Positions 16,559 to 24,942 of a stretch of DNA of 64,000 nt are shown piece by piece (positions within the stretch are counted from its first letter, which is position 1; the number at the start of each line of letters is the position of its first letter). The notes below the pieces were generated by a model, which ran no database searches, was not told the origin of the DNA, and saw nothing but the letters and a program-made list of their open reading frames with translations. The stretch lies in the NCBI GenBank assembly GCA_014960805.1, contig CP063163.1:2374001-2438000 (forward strand), given 5' to 3'. The position numbers were made by a program, and so were the translations under genes. Source of the DNA: Cytobacillus suaedae (lineage in GTDB: Bacteria; Bacillota; Bacilli; Bacillales; Bacillaceae_L).

Positions 16559-17434
16559 TTACTCTATGATATATGGATGATTCATCGCATTATAATCGTG
16601 ATCTTTATCTTTTATCTCGTTCCCATCTTTAAATACACTTTCAAAAAATCTAGATGCAGGCTTGGCCAGCTCTTTGTAATATTCTCCGAATAATGACGCA
16701 GCATGGTTACCTAACCACTGACTAGGTAAAAGCTCTTCTGGTAACCCTGGATCAACGAACAGGAACTTTCGATACTCATGGACTAGCTTTGTACGTTCAA
16801 CAAAGCATTCGGCGTCTGTCATATTCCCTTTTGCAATCTTATTTTTATCAATAATATACTTTTGGCTATATTCGGTGATGAATTCTTGATATTTAGAATT
16901 GATGTCCTGCAAATCCCAGCTCTTCTCGACGAGTCGAAGGTTTTCATGTGGGCCACCATATTCTGCAATAAAGAAATCAACGTAAGCGGAGATTTCATAT
17001 TTATCAATTAAATCATACACTTGTTTTTCAAGATTATTTGCTGAAATCCAGCAGCTATTTGACATCGTTCCAAAACCGCTCCAAACTAGTTCTTTTCTAA
17101 GTTCGTCTCTTACATTTCGGATTTCCTCTGGAATGGTATACATGAGCATTCTCCATTTGCCATCCCATTCCTCTGGCTTCAATTTAAATATCCTTTTGGC
17201 AGCTTCTTCTATCCTCTTTTGACCACGTGGTGTTAATGAGTAATAACTTTTATTGCCAATCTTATCTGCTTGAACCCACCCCTGTTTATTCATTCTCGAA
17301 ATGGCCGCTCTTACAGATTGGTCATTGTGGCCAAATTCATTTAAAAGTCTAATCAAACTACCGATCCAAATTTTACTACCATAATGCGAAATATAATCTC
17401 CATATAATGTAAAAATCATTGATCTAGTATTCAC
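16559..17434 (-). CDS. paaX: Phenylacetic acid degradation operon repressor PaaX
   Basis: Transcriptional repressor that in characterised bacteria responds to phenylacetyl-CoA. 291 residues: N-terminal winged helix (SMIFTLYGDYISHYGSKIWIG... with the recognition region SVRAAISRMNKQGWVQ), the central PaaX domain (WDGKWRMLMYTIPEEIRNVRDELR, GFGTMSNSCWIS), and the C-terminal domain with LPSQWLGNHAA. The start is GTG 17434 with a GAGGATG ribosome site. It is transcribed separately from the paa operon, and a perfect palindrome lies in its own promoter. Confidence 0.93.
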   Translation of the reverse strand: MNTRSMIFTLYGDYISHYGSKIWIGSLIRLLNEFGHNDQSVRAAISRMNKQGWVQADKIGNKSYYSLTPRGQKRIEEAAKRIFKLKPEEWDGKWRMLMYTIPEEIRNVRDELRKELVWSGFGTMSNSCWISANNLEKQVYDLIDKYEISAYVDFFIAEYGGPHENLRLVEKSWDLQDINSKYQEFITEYSQKYIIDKNKIAKGNMTDAECFVERTKLVHEYRKFLFVDPGLPEELLPSQWLGNHAASLFGEYYKELAKPASRFFESVFKDGNEIKDKDHDYNAMNHPYIIE

Positions 17435-17475
17435 TTTAGCTTCATCCTCACTTCAATTTCCACGTATTACGCAAA

Positions 17476-17520
17476 AATAACGTTATTCGTATATTCTACT
17501 AGATTATGCTTTACATGCAA
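17476..17520 (-). promoter_or_regulatory. paaX promoter with palindromic operator
   Basis: On the minus strand TTGCAT (17515-17520), 16-nt spacer, TAGAAT (17493-17498). Directly downstream, around the start of transcription, is the perfect 12-bp palindrome AATAACGTTATT (17476-17487), which shares TAACGTT with the repeated motif in the paa promoter. Autoregulation by PaaX is a plausible reading. Confidence 0.55.
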
Positions 17521-17541
17521 AATTATTTTTTTGAAATAATG

Positions 17542-17577
17542 AAAAAAATCCATAGAGAGATGGAATCTCTACGGATT
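17542..17577 (-). terminator. Terminator of the paa operon
   Basis: AATCCRTAGAGA-type arms pair across the segment; on the minus strand the hairpin ends in seven T. It lies 45 bp after the thiolase stop and before paaX. Confidence 0.85.
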
Positions 17578-17622
17578 AAAATAAAATTATAAACTCCCAA
17601 AGATTCAAATCACAGCTCACTA

Positions 17623-18831
17623 CTACTTAGAATCTATGTTTTTAACAATCGTTGCAATACCTTGACCTACTCCAACACACATTGTCGCAAGTCCATAGGT
17701 ACTTGACCTTCTCTTCATCTCATAAATCAAGGTTGTTAGTATACGAGCTCCACTAGCCCCTAATGGATGTCCAAAGGCTATCGCACCACCGTTTACATTC
17801 ACTTTTTCTGCATCTAATTCTAGATCTCTCATACAAGCAAGTGATTGAGAAGCGAATGCCTCGTTGAGCTCAATCAAATCAAGATCACTTGTCGATAAGC
17901 CTGCTCGTTCAAGAGCCTTGCGAGTCGCAAAAATAGGCCCAATACCCATAATCGAAGGTTCTAGCCCAGCTGTCGCAGATACAACGTAGGAAGCAAGTGG
18001 CTTAAGGCCTAGTTCCTTTGCTTTGTCAGCACTCATTAATAGAAGAGCTGATGCACCGTCATTTACACCAGAGGCATTCCCTGCGGTTACTGTACCATCC
18101 TTAAATAAGGGCTTTAGCTTGGCTAGCGTTTCAACAGTAGTTTCAGGACGTGGATGTTCATCCATTTCAACTACAACTTCATTCCCTTTACGATCTTTAT
18201 AAGAGACTGGAACAATTTCATCATTCAATCGACCAGATTCCATTGCAGCTCGAGCTTTTAGCTGACTTTTGTAGGCAAAATAATCTTGTTCTTCTCTAGA
18301 GAGATTATATTGTTTTGCGACATTTTCAGCAGTTTCAGGCATACTATCCGTTCCATACATTTCAGCTAGTTGGTTGTTAATAAAACGCCAACCAATCGTC
18401 GTATCAAACATTTCCATATTGCCTCTTGGAAAATCTTTCGATGGTTTTGCCATAACAAATGGAGCACGAGTCATACTTTCGGTTCCACCAGCAATAAAAA
18501 TATCACCCTCACCCACAGCAATCGCTCTTGCAGCATAATTGACTGAATCTAACCCTGATCCACACAAACGGTTAATGGTCGTTGCCGCTACCTCTACTGG
18601 TAAACCCGCAAGTAAAGCCGACATTCTAGCAACATTTCGATTATCTTCACCAGCTTGGTTTGCATTTCCGAACACAACTTCCTCAATTTCACGTGGGTCT
18701 AGTTGAGGATTACGTTGAACTAGAGCTTTTATGACAACTGCACCTAAATCGTCCGGTCGTATATTTTTTAAAGATCCATTATAGCGCCCAATTGGCGTTC
18801 GCACGGCATCAACAATGACGACTTCCTTCAT
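17623..18831 (-). CDS. paaJ: 3-oxoadipyl-CoA/3-oxo-5,6-dehydrosuberyl-CoA thiolase (PaaJ)
   Basis: Thiolase II, 402 residues, releasing acetyl-CoA from 3-oxoacyl-CoA intermediates of ring degradation. Nucleophile Cys in [12 protein letters not shown] (about residue 90), [38 protein letters not shown] which is characteristic of PaaJ/PcaF, His in [17 protein letters not shown], and Cys in MCVGVGQG near the end. The ATG at 18831 abuts the PaaH stop. Last gene of the paa operon. Confidence 0.9.
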   Translation of the reverse strand: MKEVVIVDAVRTPIGRYNGSLKNIRPDDLGAVVIKALVQRNPQLDPREIEEVVFGNANQAGEDNRNVARMSALLAGLPVEVAATTINRLCGSGLDSVNYAARAIAVGEGDIFIAGGTESMTRAPFVMAKPSKDFPRGNMEMFDTTIGWRFINNQLAEMYGTDSMPETAENVAKQYNLSREEQDYFAYKSQLKARAAMESGRLNDEIVPVSYKDRKGNEVVVEMDEHPRPETTVETLAKLKPLFKDGTVTAGNASGVNDGASALLLMSADKAKELGLKPLASYVVSATAGLEPSIMGIGPIFATRKALERAGLSTSDLDLIELNEAFASQSLACMRDLELDAEKVNVNGGAIAFGHPLGASGARILTTLIYEMKRRSSTYGLATMCVGVGQGIATIVKNIDSK

Positions 18832-19698
18832 TTATATATTCACTCCCTTGCTTGAATAGTCAAAGACACCGCGACCTGTTTTTCGACCAAGTCTACCCGC
18901 TTTAACATATTGCTCTAAGAGCGGTGCAGGACGGTACTTTTCACCCAGCTTTTCATGAAGATATTTCAAGTTATTTAGTCTAGTATCTAAGCCAACAAGG
19001 TCTCCAAGCTCAAAAGGCCCCATTGGATAATTCAAGCCTAGCTTAATCGCTTTATCGATTTCTTCTGCTGTACCAACACCTTCTTGAAGCATGTAAAATG
19101 CCTCATTCCCAACTAAAGCACTGATTCGGCTCGTAACAAAACCAGGAAACTCATTTACAACAACCGTTTCCTTCCCCATTTCTTCTGCAACTTGTCTAAT
19201 TACATTAGCTGTTTCATCATTCGTTTCAAGTCCACGTACGATTTCAACAAGAGGCATTTTATGTACTGGATTAAAAAAGTGCATGGCAATCACTTTTTCC
19301 GGACGTTTCGTAAATGATCCAATTTCAGTTGGACTCATTGTCGATGTATTTGTTGCAAAAAAGCAATGTTCCGGTGCATGCTGGTCAATGACTTCAAAGA
19401 TAGTTTTCTTGATTTCAATTTTTTCTGGTACGGCTTCAATGACAAGGTCAGCATATGCTACGTGTTGTGCTAGAAAGTTTGAATAAGATAAACGACCTTT
19501 GGCAGCTTCCATTTGGTCAAGAGTAATTTTTCCACGTGCTAGTCCTTTTTCAAAAATACTAGTAATCTCATTTTCTGCTGCTTTTAGCTGTTTTTCTTCG
19601 ATATCAATTAAAACAGTATTAAAGCCTCCGACAGCACTAACATAGGCAATACCACGACCCATGACACCAGAACCAATAACTACGATTGTTTTAACCAT
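18832..19698 (-). CDS. paaH: 3-hydroxyacyl-CoA dehydrogenase (PaaH)
   Basis: NAD-dependent oxidation of 3-hydroxyadipyl-CoA to 3-oxoadipyl-CoA. 288 residues, the single-domain 3-hydroxybutyryl-CoA dehydrogenase form: Rossmann motif GSGVMGRGIAYV, NTSTMSPTEIG, catalytic His in MHFFNPVHKMPLVEIVRG, then FPGFVTSRI and GLNYPMGPFELGDLVGLD in the C-terminal domain. ATG 19698 has AAAGGAGG. It follows an intercistronic hairpin (19727-19759) behind the aldehyde dehydrogenase. Confidence 0.9.
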   Translation of the reverse strand: MVKTIVVIGSGVMGRGIAYVSAVGGFNTVLIDIEEKQLKAAENEITSIFEKGLARGKITLDQMEAAKGRLSYSNFLAQHVAYADLVIEAVPEKIEIKKTIFEVIDQHAPEHCFFATNTSTMSPTEIGSFTKRPEKVIAMHFFNPVHKMPLVEIVRGLETNDETANVIRQVAEEMGKETVVVNEFPGFVTSRISALVGNEAFYMLQEGVGTAEEIDKAIKLGLNYPMGPFELGDLVGLDTRLNNLKYLHEKLGEKYRPAPLLEQYVKAGRLGRKTGRGVFDYSSKGVNI

Positions 19699-19726
19699 AT
19701 GATTAACCTCCTTTGTTGAAGTAAAA

Positions 19727-19759
19727 CGAGGTTGACTAATTACTGCTTTGTCAACCTCG
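19727..19759 (-). terminator. Intercistronic hairpin inside the paa operon
   Basis: Perfect 10-bp arms CGAGGTTGAC (19727-19736) and GTCAACCTCG (19750-19759) with a 13-nt loop, followed on the minus strand by TTTTACTT. It lies between the aldehyde dehydrogenase stop and paaH, so it may lower paaH-paaJ expression by partial termination or mark an mRNA processing boundary. Confidence 0.65.
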
Positions 19760-19770
19760 CATTTTATAAA

Positions 19771-21297
19771 CTAGATGCCAAATGGATTAAGTGGGCGGCT
19801 ACCGTAGTAGGAAATAAGACTCTTCGTTTCTGTATATAAATCTAGTGTTTCTATACATAGCTCACGTCCAAAACCTGATTGCTTATAGCCTCCAAATGGT
19901 GTGCCAGGGAATGCAGAGAATGGGCAGTTAATCATGACGATACCTGCTTCAATCTGTTTTCCAACTCTTGTTGCACGACCATAGTCTTTCGTCCAAATCG
20001 CTGAACCTAAACCGTATTTGCTATCATTTGCTAACTTAACAGCTTCTTTTTCATCAGAGAACTTCATAACGACTACAACTGGACCAAAGATTTCCTCTTG
20101 AACGGATTTCATCTCATGATTCACATTTGTAATAATGGTAGGCTCATACCAGAAGCCGTTTTCATAACCTTCTACCTGTGCTTCTTTACCACCAGCAACA
20201 ACTGTTGCACCATCTGCAATGGCAGATTTAACATAGCCGTCAATTACTTCAAGCTGGCCACGATTGATAATTGCACCTACATGCGTTTCTTTTTCAAATG
20301 GATTGCCAAGCTTTAATTTCTTTGTTTTCTCAACAAACTTTTCCATGAACTCATCATATACGTTCTCATGAACATATAATCTTGAGCGTGCTTCACAAGA
20401 CTGTCCAGTATTATAGAAAATACCGAATAATGAGCCGTCTACTGCAGCATCAATATCAGCATCTTCAAATACGATACTCGGAGATTTACCACCTAATTCA
20501 AGCGTCACGCGTTTTAATGTTTGTGAAGCCTTCGACATGATATCTTTTCCGATTTCCGTAGATCCTGTGAATGCAACTTTATCTACATTCTCATGCTCAA
20601 CTAAATAGTTTCCTACTTCTGAACCTGCTCCTGGAATCACGTTTACAACTCCAGCAGGTACACCTGCCTCAATGCAGATTTCACCAAGTACAATAGCTGT
20701 TAGTGGAGTTAAGCTTGCAGGCTTAACTACGATTGAGCATCCTGCAGCAATGGCTGGAGCTACTTTCCATGCAGCCATCATTAATGGGTAATTCCATGGA
20801 ATGATTTGCGCACATACACCTACAGGCTCTTTTTCTGTAATGTTTTGGAATGCTCCAGGCATTGTATTAACTGCTCCGCGATGAGCAACAATTGCACCCG
20901 CGTAAAATTCAAAGTCTTCAATCGCTTGCATTACTTGACCTTGAGCAGCAGCTAAAGATTTACCTGTATCTAATATCTCTAACTCTACTAATTCATTAAA
21001 ACGTGATCTCATAATCCCCGCAATTTTATTTAATGTGCGTTGACGTTTGTTAACAGGGAAATGTCTCCATTTACCATGATCAAAGGCATTTCTTGCAGCC
21101 TGAACAGCACGCTCGGCATCTTCAGTAGAAGCTTTCGAAACAGTCGCAACTGCTTCACCTGTTGCAGGGTTATAAGTTGTAAACGTTTCACCAGAAGCGC
21201 TTTCAGCACGTTCACCATTAATGATTAATGAATAATGCGATCGTTTCATTTCTAACTGCTCTAGTTTTTGTTCTTTTACTGTAGACAAAGCATCCAA
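19771..21297 (-). CDS. Aldehyde dehydrogenase of the paa operon
   Basis: NAD(P)-dependent aldehyde dehydrogenase, 508 residues. Conserved: QIIPWNYPLMMAAWKVAPA, GSTEIGKDIM, catalytic Glu in VTLELGGKSPSIVF and catalytic Cys in FYNTGQSCEARSRLYVHE, with GPVVVVMKF and FGGYKQSGFGRE at the end. Inside the paa operon, it is the best candidate for oxidising the semialdehyde made after oxepin-CoA ring opening, the task of the N-terminal half of PaaZ; no MaoC hydratase half is fused. Phenylacetaldehyde dehydrogenase is the main alternative. Confidence 0.85.
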   Translation of the reverse strand: MDALSTVKEQKLEQLEMKRSHYSLIINGERAESASGETFTTYNPATGEAVATVSKASTEDAERAVQAARNAFDHGKWRHFPVNKRQRTLNKIAGIMRSRFNELVELEILDTGKSLAAAQGQVMQAIEDFEFYAGAIVAHRGAVNTMPGAFQNITEKEPVGVCAQIIPWNYPLMMAAWKVAPAIAAGCSIVVKPASLTPLTAIVLGEICIEAGVPAGVVNVIPGAGSEVGNYLVEHENVDKVAFTGSTEIGKDIMSKASQTLKRVTLELGGKSPSIVFEDADIDAAVDGSLFGIFYNTGQSCEARSRLYVHENVYDEFMEKFVEKTKKLKLGNPFEKETHVGAIINRGQLEVIDGYVKSAIADGATVVAGGKEAQVEGYENGFWYEPTIITNVNHEMKSVQEEIFGPVVVVMKFSDEKEAVKLANDSKYGLGSAIWTKDYGRATRVGKQIEAGIVMINCPFSAFPGTPFGGYKQSGFGRELCIETLDLYTETKSLISYYGSRPLNPFGI

Positions 21298-21309
21298 CTC
21301 CTTCTTTTA

Positions 21310-22083
21310 TTAGTTTCCTTTAAAAACAGGCTTTCTTTTTTCCATAAAAGCTTGTATTCCCTCTTTATGATCATTGCTTAAACCAGCAATTCGTTGACCT
21401 TCTGCATCTTTTTCCAAGAAATCAGGAAGACCTAAATGCCAGCTAGCTTTTAAATTTCGTTTAATTAACCCAATTGCTTTTGTAGGCATAGCTGCAAGAT
21501 GGCTTGCAAACTCTTCTACGCCAGTTTCCCACTCATCTGACGGAATGACCTTTGTAACTAGCCCTAACCTTAAAGCATCCTCTGCTTTGATTTTTTCACC
21601 AAAGATAGCTAGCTCCAGTGCTTTTGCATGACCGACAATACGCGGTAAATAATAGAGGTTTCCAGCGTCAGGAATTAACCCAACATGGATAAATGCCTGA
21701 ACAAGGCTTGCTTTGTCAGAGGCAATTCGAAAGTCACACGCGAGTGCTAGACTCATCCCAGCCCCTGCTGCTACCCCATTTAAAGCAGCAACAATTGGTT
21801 TTTCACATTTATCCAGCTCAAGTAACATCGGGTTATACCTTTTACGTAATACCTCACCATGGTCCATGTCGTCATTTACTCCGCCCAGGTCCTCACCTGA
21901 ACAGAATGCACGACCTTCACCAGTAATTACAATCGTACGAACTTCTTGGTCATTGGAAGCTAACTTTAGTGCTTTTTGGACTTCTTTATTTAGTTGCTCT
22001 GTAAATGCATTTAATTTATCAGGTCTCGAAAGGGTTAACCAGGCAATATGGTTTCTCACCTCATATTTAATTGTTTCAAACAT
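21310..22083 (-). CDS. paaG: Enoyl-CoA hydratase/isomerase, PaaG-type
   Basis: Crotonase-fold protein, 257 residues, expected to isomerise ring-1,2-epoxyphenylacetyl-CoA to oxepin-CoA. Oxyanion-hole segments GRAFCSGEDLGG and ALNGVAAGAGMSLALACDFRIAS; GLIPDAGNLYYLPRIVG keeps the Asp expected of PaaG-type isomerases where hydratases have Glu. ATG 22083 follows AGGGAGG; 15 bp separate it from the PaaF gene. The PaaG/PaaF order call rests on this Asp and on operon position. Confidence 0.83.
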   Translation of the reverse strand: MFETIKYEVRNHIAWLTLSRPDKLNAFTEQLNKEVQKALKLASNDQEVRTIVITGEGRAFCSGEDLGGVNDDMDHGEVLRKRYNPMLLELDKCEKPIVAALNGVAAGAGMSLALACDFRIASDKASLVQAFIHVGLIPDAGNLYYLPRIVGHAKALELAIFGEKIKAEDALRLGLVTKVIPSDEWETGVEEFASHLAAMPTKAIGLIKRNLKASWHLGLPDFLEKDAEGQRIAGLSNDHKEGIQAFMEKRKPVFKGN

Positions 22084-22098
22084 CCTATGTACCTCCCT

Positions 22099-22878
22099 TT
22101 AGTTCCCTGAAAAATTTGGTCGTCTTTTTTCTTTAAAGGCAGTCATACCTTCACGTTGATCATTTGAAGAGAATAGGAGAGAAAAGTTCTTTCTTTCAAA
22201 CTGCATTCCCTCATAAAGTGAATAATCAATTGCTTTTAATACCGATTCTTTCATTAGTCGAATGGAAAGAGGTGCTTGATTCGCAATCGTGTTTGCGAAC
22301 TTAACAGTTTCTTCTTCAAGTAACTCTGGAGCTACGGTTCGATTGATGATTCCATAATGAAGCGCTTCTTCAGCGGAAATTCGTTTTCCTGTAAAAAGCC
22401 ATTCCATCGCTTTCGTTTTTCCAACGAGCTTTGTTAATCGTACGGTTCCGCCAGCGCCTGGCATCACACCTAAATTCACCTCAGGAAAGCCGAACTCTGC
22501 ATCATTTGAAGCAAATAGTAAATCGCAGCAAAGTGCAAGTTCAAAACCACCACCGAGGGCAAAGCCTTGAACTGCTCCAACAATCGGCTTTTTAATCTGA
22601 GCTAATCGATCCCAATCTGTAAATTGATTTAATAATTCTAGATCAATTGACGTATCATCCATCATCTCATCAATATCTGCACCTGCAGCAAAAGCACGAC
22701 CATTACCCGTTAACACAATGACTCTTATCTCGTTATTACGATCAAAGTCTTCCATTGCCTCTAAAATTTCTGATACCATTTTTCGATTTATCGCATTTAG
22801 CACCTTTGGGCGATTCAATGCAATCATACCGAGACGTCCATTAGTAGATGTAACGATATGTTCGAAATTATTAAGCAT
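22099..22878 (-). CDS. paaF: Enoyl-CoA hydratase, PaaF-type
   Basis: Crotonase-fold hydratase, 259 residues, expected to hydrate 2,3-dehydroadipyl-CoA. GRAFAAGADIDEM and AVQGFALGGGFELALCCDLLFAS form the oxyanion hole, and FPEVNLGVMPGAGGTVRLTKLVG supplies the catalytic Glu region. Overlaps the end of the EthD-domain gene by 8 bp, so the two are coupled. The sequence would fit a general short-chain enoyl-CoA hydratase too; the operon supports PaaF. Confidence 0.85.
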   Translation of the reverse strand: MLNNFEHIVTSTNGRLGMIALNRPKVLNAINRKMVSEILEAMEDFDRNNEIRVIVLTGNGRAFAAGADIDEMMDDTSIDLELLNQFTDWDRLAQIKKPIVGAVQGFALGGGFELALCCDLLFASNDAEFGFPEVNLGVMPGAGGTVRLTKLVGKTKAMEWLFTGKRISAEEALHYGIINRTVAPELLEEETVKFANTIANQAPLSIRLMKESVLKAIDYSLYEGMQFERKNFSLLFSSNDQREGMTAFKEKRRPNFSGN

Positions 22879-23179
22879 CTAGTTCCTCACCAATCATTAA
22901 TGTAATAAGGTCGCCAGCAAATTTCATTGCATCTTTACCAGAAGCTTTTCCTTCATCCGTTCTCATTGCTGTTTGAAGTGCTTCGTGGCTGTCATAGTAC
23001 ATTTCACACATTAGGTAGTATTTACCTTCTCCACCCATTGGGCTTCCAACAACCTTTGTTACTTCCATTTTGCGTAGTCCAGGAATTTTTGCTGTTAGTG
23101 GTGCGTGTACGTTAAAGTAGTGCTCGTTGAATGCCTCTTTGTTTTCAGGGTGCTTGTATAACGCGATTAATTTCACCAT
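22871..23179 (-). CDS. EthD-domain protein of the paa operon
   Basis: 102-residue ferredoxin-like (EthD / dimeric alpha-beta barrel) protein: VKLIALYKHPENKEAFNEHY with HAPLTAKIPGLRKMEV is the usual EthD start. Such proteins are small accessory or substrate-channelling factors in several oxidative pathways, with no settled biochemical role. It lies between paaD and paaF in the operon and overlaps paaF. With no PaaE visible, an accessory function for the oxygenase or the CoA intermediates is conceivable but unproven. Confidence 0.8.
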   Translation of the reverse strand: MVKLIALYKHPENKEAFNEHYFNVHAPLTAKIPGLRKMEVTKVVGSPMGGEGKYYLMCEMYYDSHEALQTAMRTDEGKASGKDAMKFAGDLITLMIGEELDA

Positions 23180-23217
23180 TTAAATCCATCTCCTCAGTGT
23201 TTGGTTTGTATTATTAA

Positions 23218-23244
23218 AAGCTATACGTTAAAGGAATATAGCTT
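23218..23244 (-). other. Intercistronic hairpin between paaD and the EthD gene
   Basis: Perfect 8-bp arms AAGCTATA (23218-23225) and TATAGCTT (23237-23244) with an 11-nt loop; only two T follow on the minus strand, so processing or mRNA stability is more likely than termination. Confidence 0.5.
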
Positions 23245-23258
23245 CTTTTCCTAATTTA

Positions 23259-23753
23259 TTACATCATTGTTGAAACAGGTTTCATTGCTTCGAATGGGTT
23301 TTTACAGCCTTTGCAGTATAGGATGCTGCGACAAGCTGTTGGGCCAAATAAGTTTTCCAGCGTTGTGTAGACGGAGTCGCAGTATGGGCAATTCACTTCC
23401 CAGCCTCCGTTTTCATCTAACTGCCGTGGAGGTGGTGCAATTCCGAATTCCTTTAAACGCTCACGTCCCTCTTCAGTAACTCGGTCAGAAGTCCATGGTG
23501 GTGAATAAATGAATTGGACAGTAACACTTAATTGCTTATCTAATGTTTCCAGCGCTAAGATCACATTTTTCTTAATAATGTCTAGTGCTGGACATCCCAT
23601 GAAAGTCGGAAGTAGTTGAATGGTTACTTTGTTGCCATCGTGCTCTATTCCTTCTACCATTCCAAGGTCAATGATGGAAACAGAATCAATTTCAGGATCC
23701 TTAACACTATGAAGTGCTTCCACGATTGCTTGCTTATTTATGTCTGTCACCAT
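23259..23753 (-). CDS. paaD: PaaD, MIP18/SUF-domain factor with C-terminal zinc ribbon
   Basis: Maturation factor of the phenylacetyl-CoA epoxidase, probably for metal-centre assembly. MIP18-family domain: HSVKDPEIDSVSIIDLGMVEG at the N-terminus, LPTFMGCPALDIIK with the conserved Cys, and SPPWTSDRVTEEGRERLKEFGIAPP. The C-terminus is a four-Cys ribbon (CPYCDSVYT...CRSILYCKGC). ATG 23753 (164 aa) is preferred: AAAAGG lies 9 nt upstream; starts at 23762 and further upstream would overlap paaC more. Confidence 0.9.
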   Translation of the reverse strand: MVTDINKQAIVEALHSVKDPEIDSVSIIDLGMVEGIEHDGNKVTIQLLPTFMGCPALDIIKKNVILALETLDKQLSVTVQFIYSPPWTSDRVTEEGRERLKEFGIAPPPRQLDENGGWEVNCPYCDSVYTTLENLFGPTACRSILYCKGCKNPFEAMKPVSTMM

Positions 23754-23781
23754 AGCATCCATCCTTTTAAAAGAGATTTCC

Positions 23782-24576
23782 TTACCAATTTGCAACAGGA
23801 TTGATATTGTATACCTCACTTAATGTTCCAAGGGCATCGTCTAAGTCAGCCGTATGCTGACCTATTCTTCCATTGCCATTTGTCATAGCAAAGGCACTAG
23901 GAAAATCTAGGTTAATAGATTCAAAGATTGGCTTCATTGCGTTTATCGTTCGGGTTTTTAGAACCTCTTCGGTTTCAATAAAACCTAGCTCTGCCATTTC
24001 TTTTCCTTTAGGACCAAGTGTTAAAACGCCATCAAAGTCTGCTACAACAGTCTGTACTGCTTTTTCCATTCGAGTTCTTGCGTCTCCACCTGCCATCAAT
24101 AATTGTGTAAACCATGTTTTCCAATGTAAAAGATGATAATAAAGCTCCATATTCACCTTTACGGCTACATCAGCTAGTGGCTGGTATGAGGATGTTTTTA
24201 ACGATTCAACTCGAACTTTTTTGGCTTGGGTATAGAAATAGTTACGTACAACCGCAAATGCCCAATCATATTGAGGTTGCTTTAGGTAATGTCCAGGACC
24301 GTTAACCATTTCTAAAAGCACTGCATTCTTTCGGTCCTTTGATGGACGAGAATGTGCTAAATCATCTACTTTTCCTACCCCAATATCTTCTAGCAGCTGA
24401 TAAAACATTGCGGCATGGCCCATCATATCCTGGCTTATCGAAGAAAATGCAACATCCTCTTCTATATGGGGAGCTAGCCCGAGCCACTCTGATCCACGGT
24501 ATGAGATAATAAAATCATCATCCGCTAACTGAAAAAGTAATTCAGATAAGACTTGTAAGTCATTTTTCGATGTCAT
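23782..24576 (-). CDS. paaC: Phenylacetyl-CoA 1,2-epoxidase subunit PaaC
   Basis: Structural, ferritin-like partner of the catalytic PaaA subunit. About 264 residues; LSELLFQLADDDFIISYRGSEW, IEEDVAFSSISQDMMGHA and the LLHWKTWFTQLLMAGG helix are typical. ATG 24576 is chosen from GGGGAGGG 10 nt upstream. It overlaps the end of paaB by 4 bp and its end is 28 bp from paaD. Confidence 0.92.
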   Translation of the reverse strand: MTSKNDLQVLSELLFQLADDDFIISYRGSEWLGLAPHIEEDVAFSSISQDMMGHAAMFYQLLEDIGVGKVDDLAHSRPSKDRKNAVLLEMVNGPGHYLKQPQYDWAFAVVRNYFYTQAKKVRVESLKTSSYQPLADVAVKVNMELYYHLLHWKTWFTQLLMAGGDARTRMEKAVQTVVADFDGVLTLGPKGKEMAELGFIETEEVLKTRTINAMKPIFESINLDFPSAFAMTNGNGRIGQHTADLDDALGTLSEVYNINPVANW

Positions 24577-24920
24577 TTCTTTTGCTTCCCTCCCCACGAA
24601 AAGATTTCTTGTTCATCAAGCATCCCCTGCTCATAGTGACGCCACTTTTTCTTTAAATATCCATACCCTTTTGTTGTACGATAATCTTTATTATCTAGAC
24701 GGCTAAGGGTCATTCGCTCATCCAACGTCATTTTTCGAATATCAGAGCGCTTCACTACCCAAATATCTGAAACAGGCTCCCGGCGCATGAAATTTTCTTG
24801 TGCCAAAACAAGCGCAATTTCTTGATTAGGGGCTAAAAGTGAAAATTGGTATTGAAGCGGAGATGTATCTGTTCTTTTACTAAAAACCTCGAACTCCTGG
24901 AAGAAGCCTTCACTACCCAT
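24573..24920 (-). CDS. paaB: Phenylacetyl-CoA 1,2-epoxidase subunit PaaB
   Basis: Small essential subunit of the PaaABC(E) multicomponent monooxygenase, 115 residues. The characteristic part is FFQEFEVFSKRTDTSPLQYQ, LAPNQEIALVLAQENFMRREPVSDIWVV. AAGGAGGT precedes two ATG codons; the second (24920) has the better 7-nt spacing. 22 bp after paaA. Confidence 0.93.
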   Translation of the reverse strand: MGSEGFFQEFEVFSKRTDTSPLQYQFSLLAPNQEIALVLAQENFMRREPVSDIWVVKRSDIRKMTLDERMTLSRLDNKDYRTTKGYGYLKKKWRHYEQGMLDEQEIFSWGGKQKK

Positions 24921-24942
24921 GGTCATACCTCCTTACATTTTT

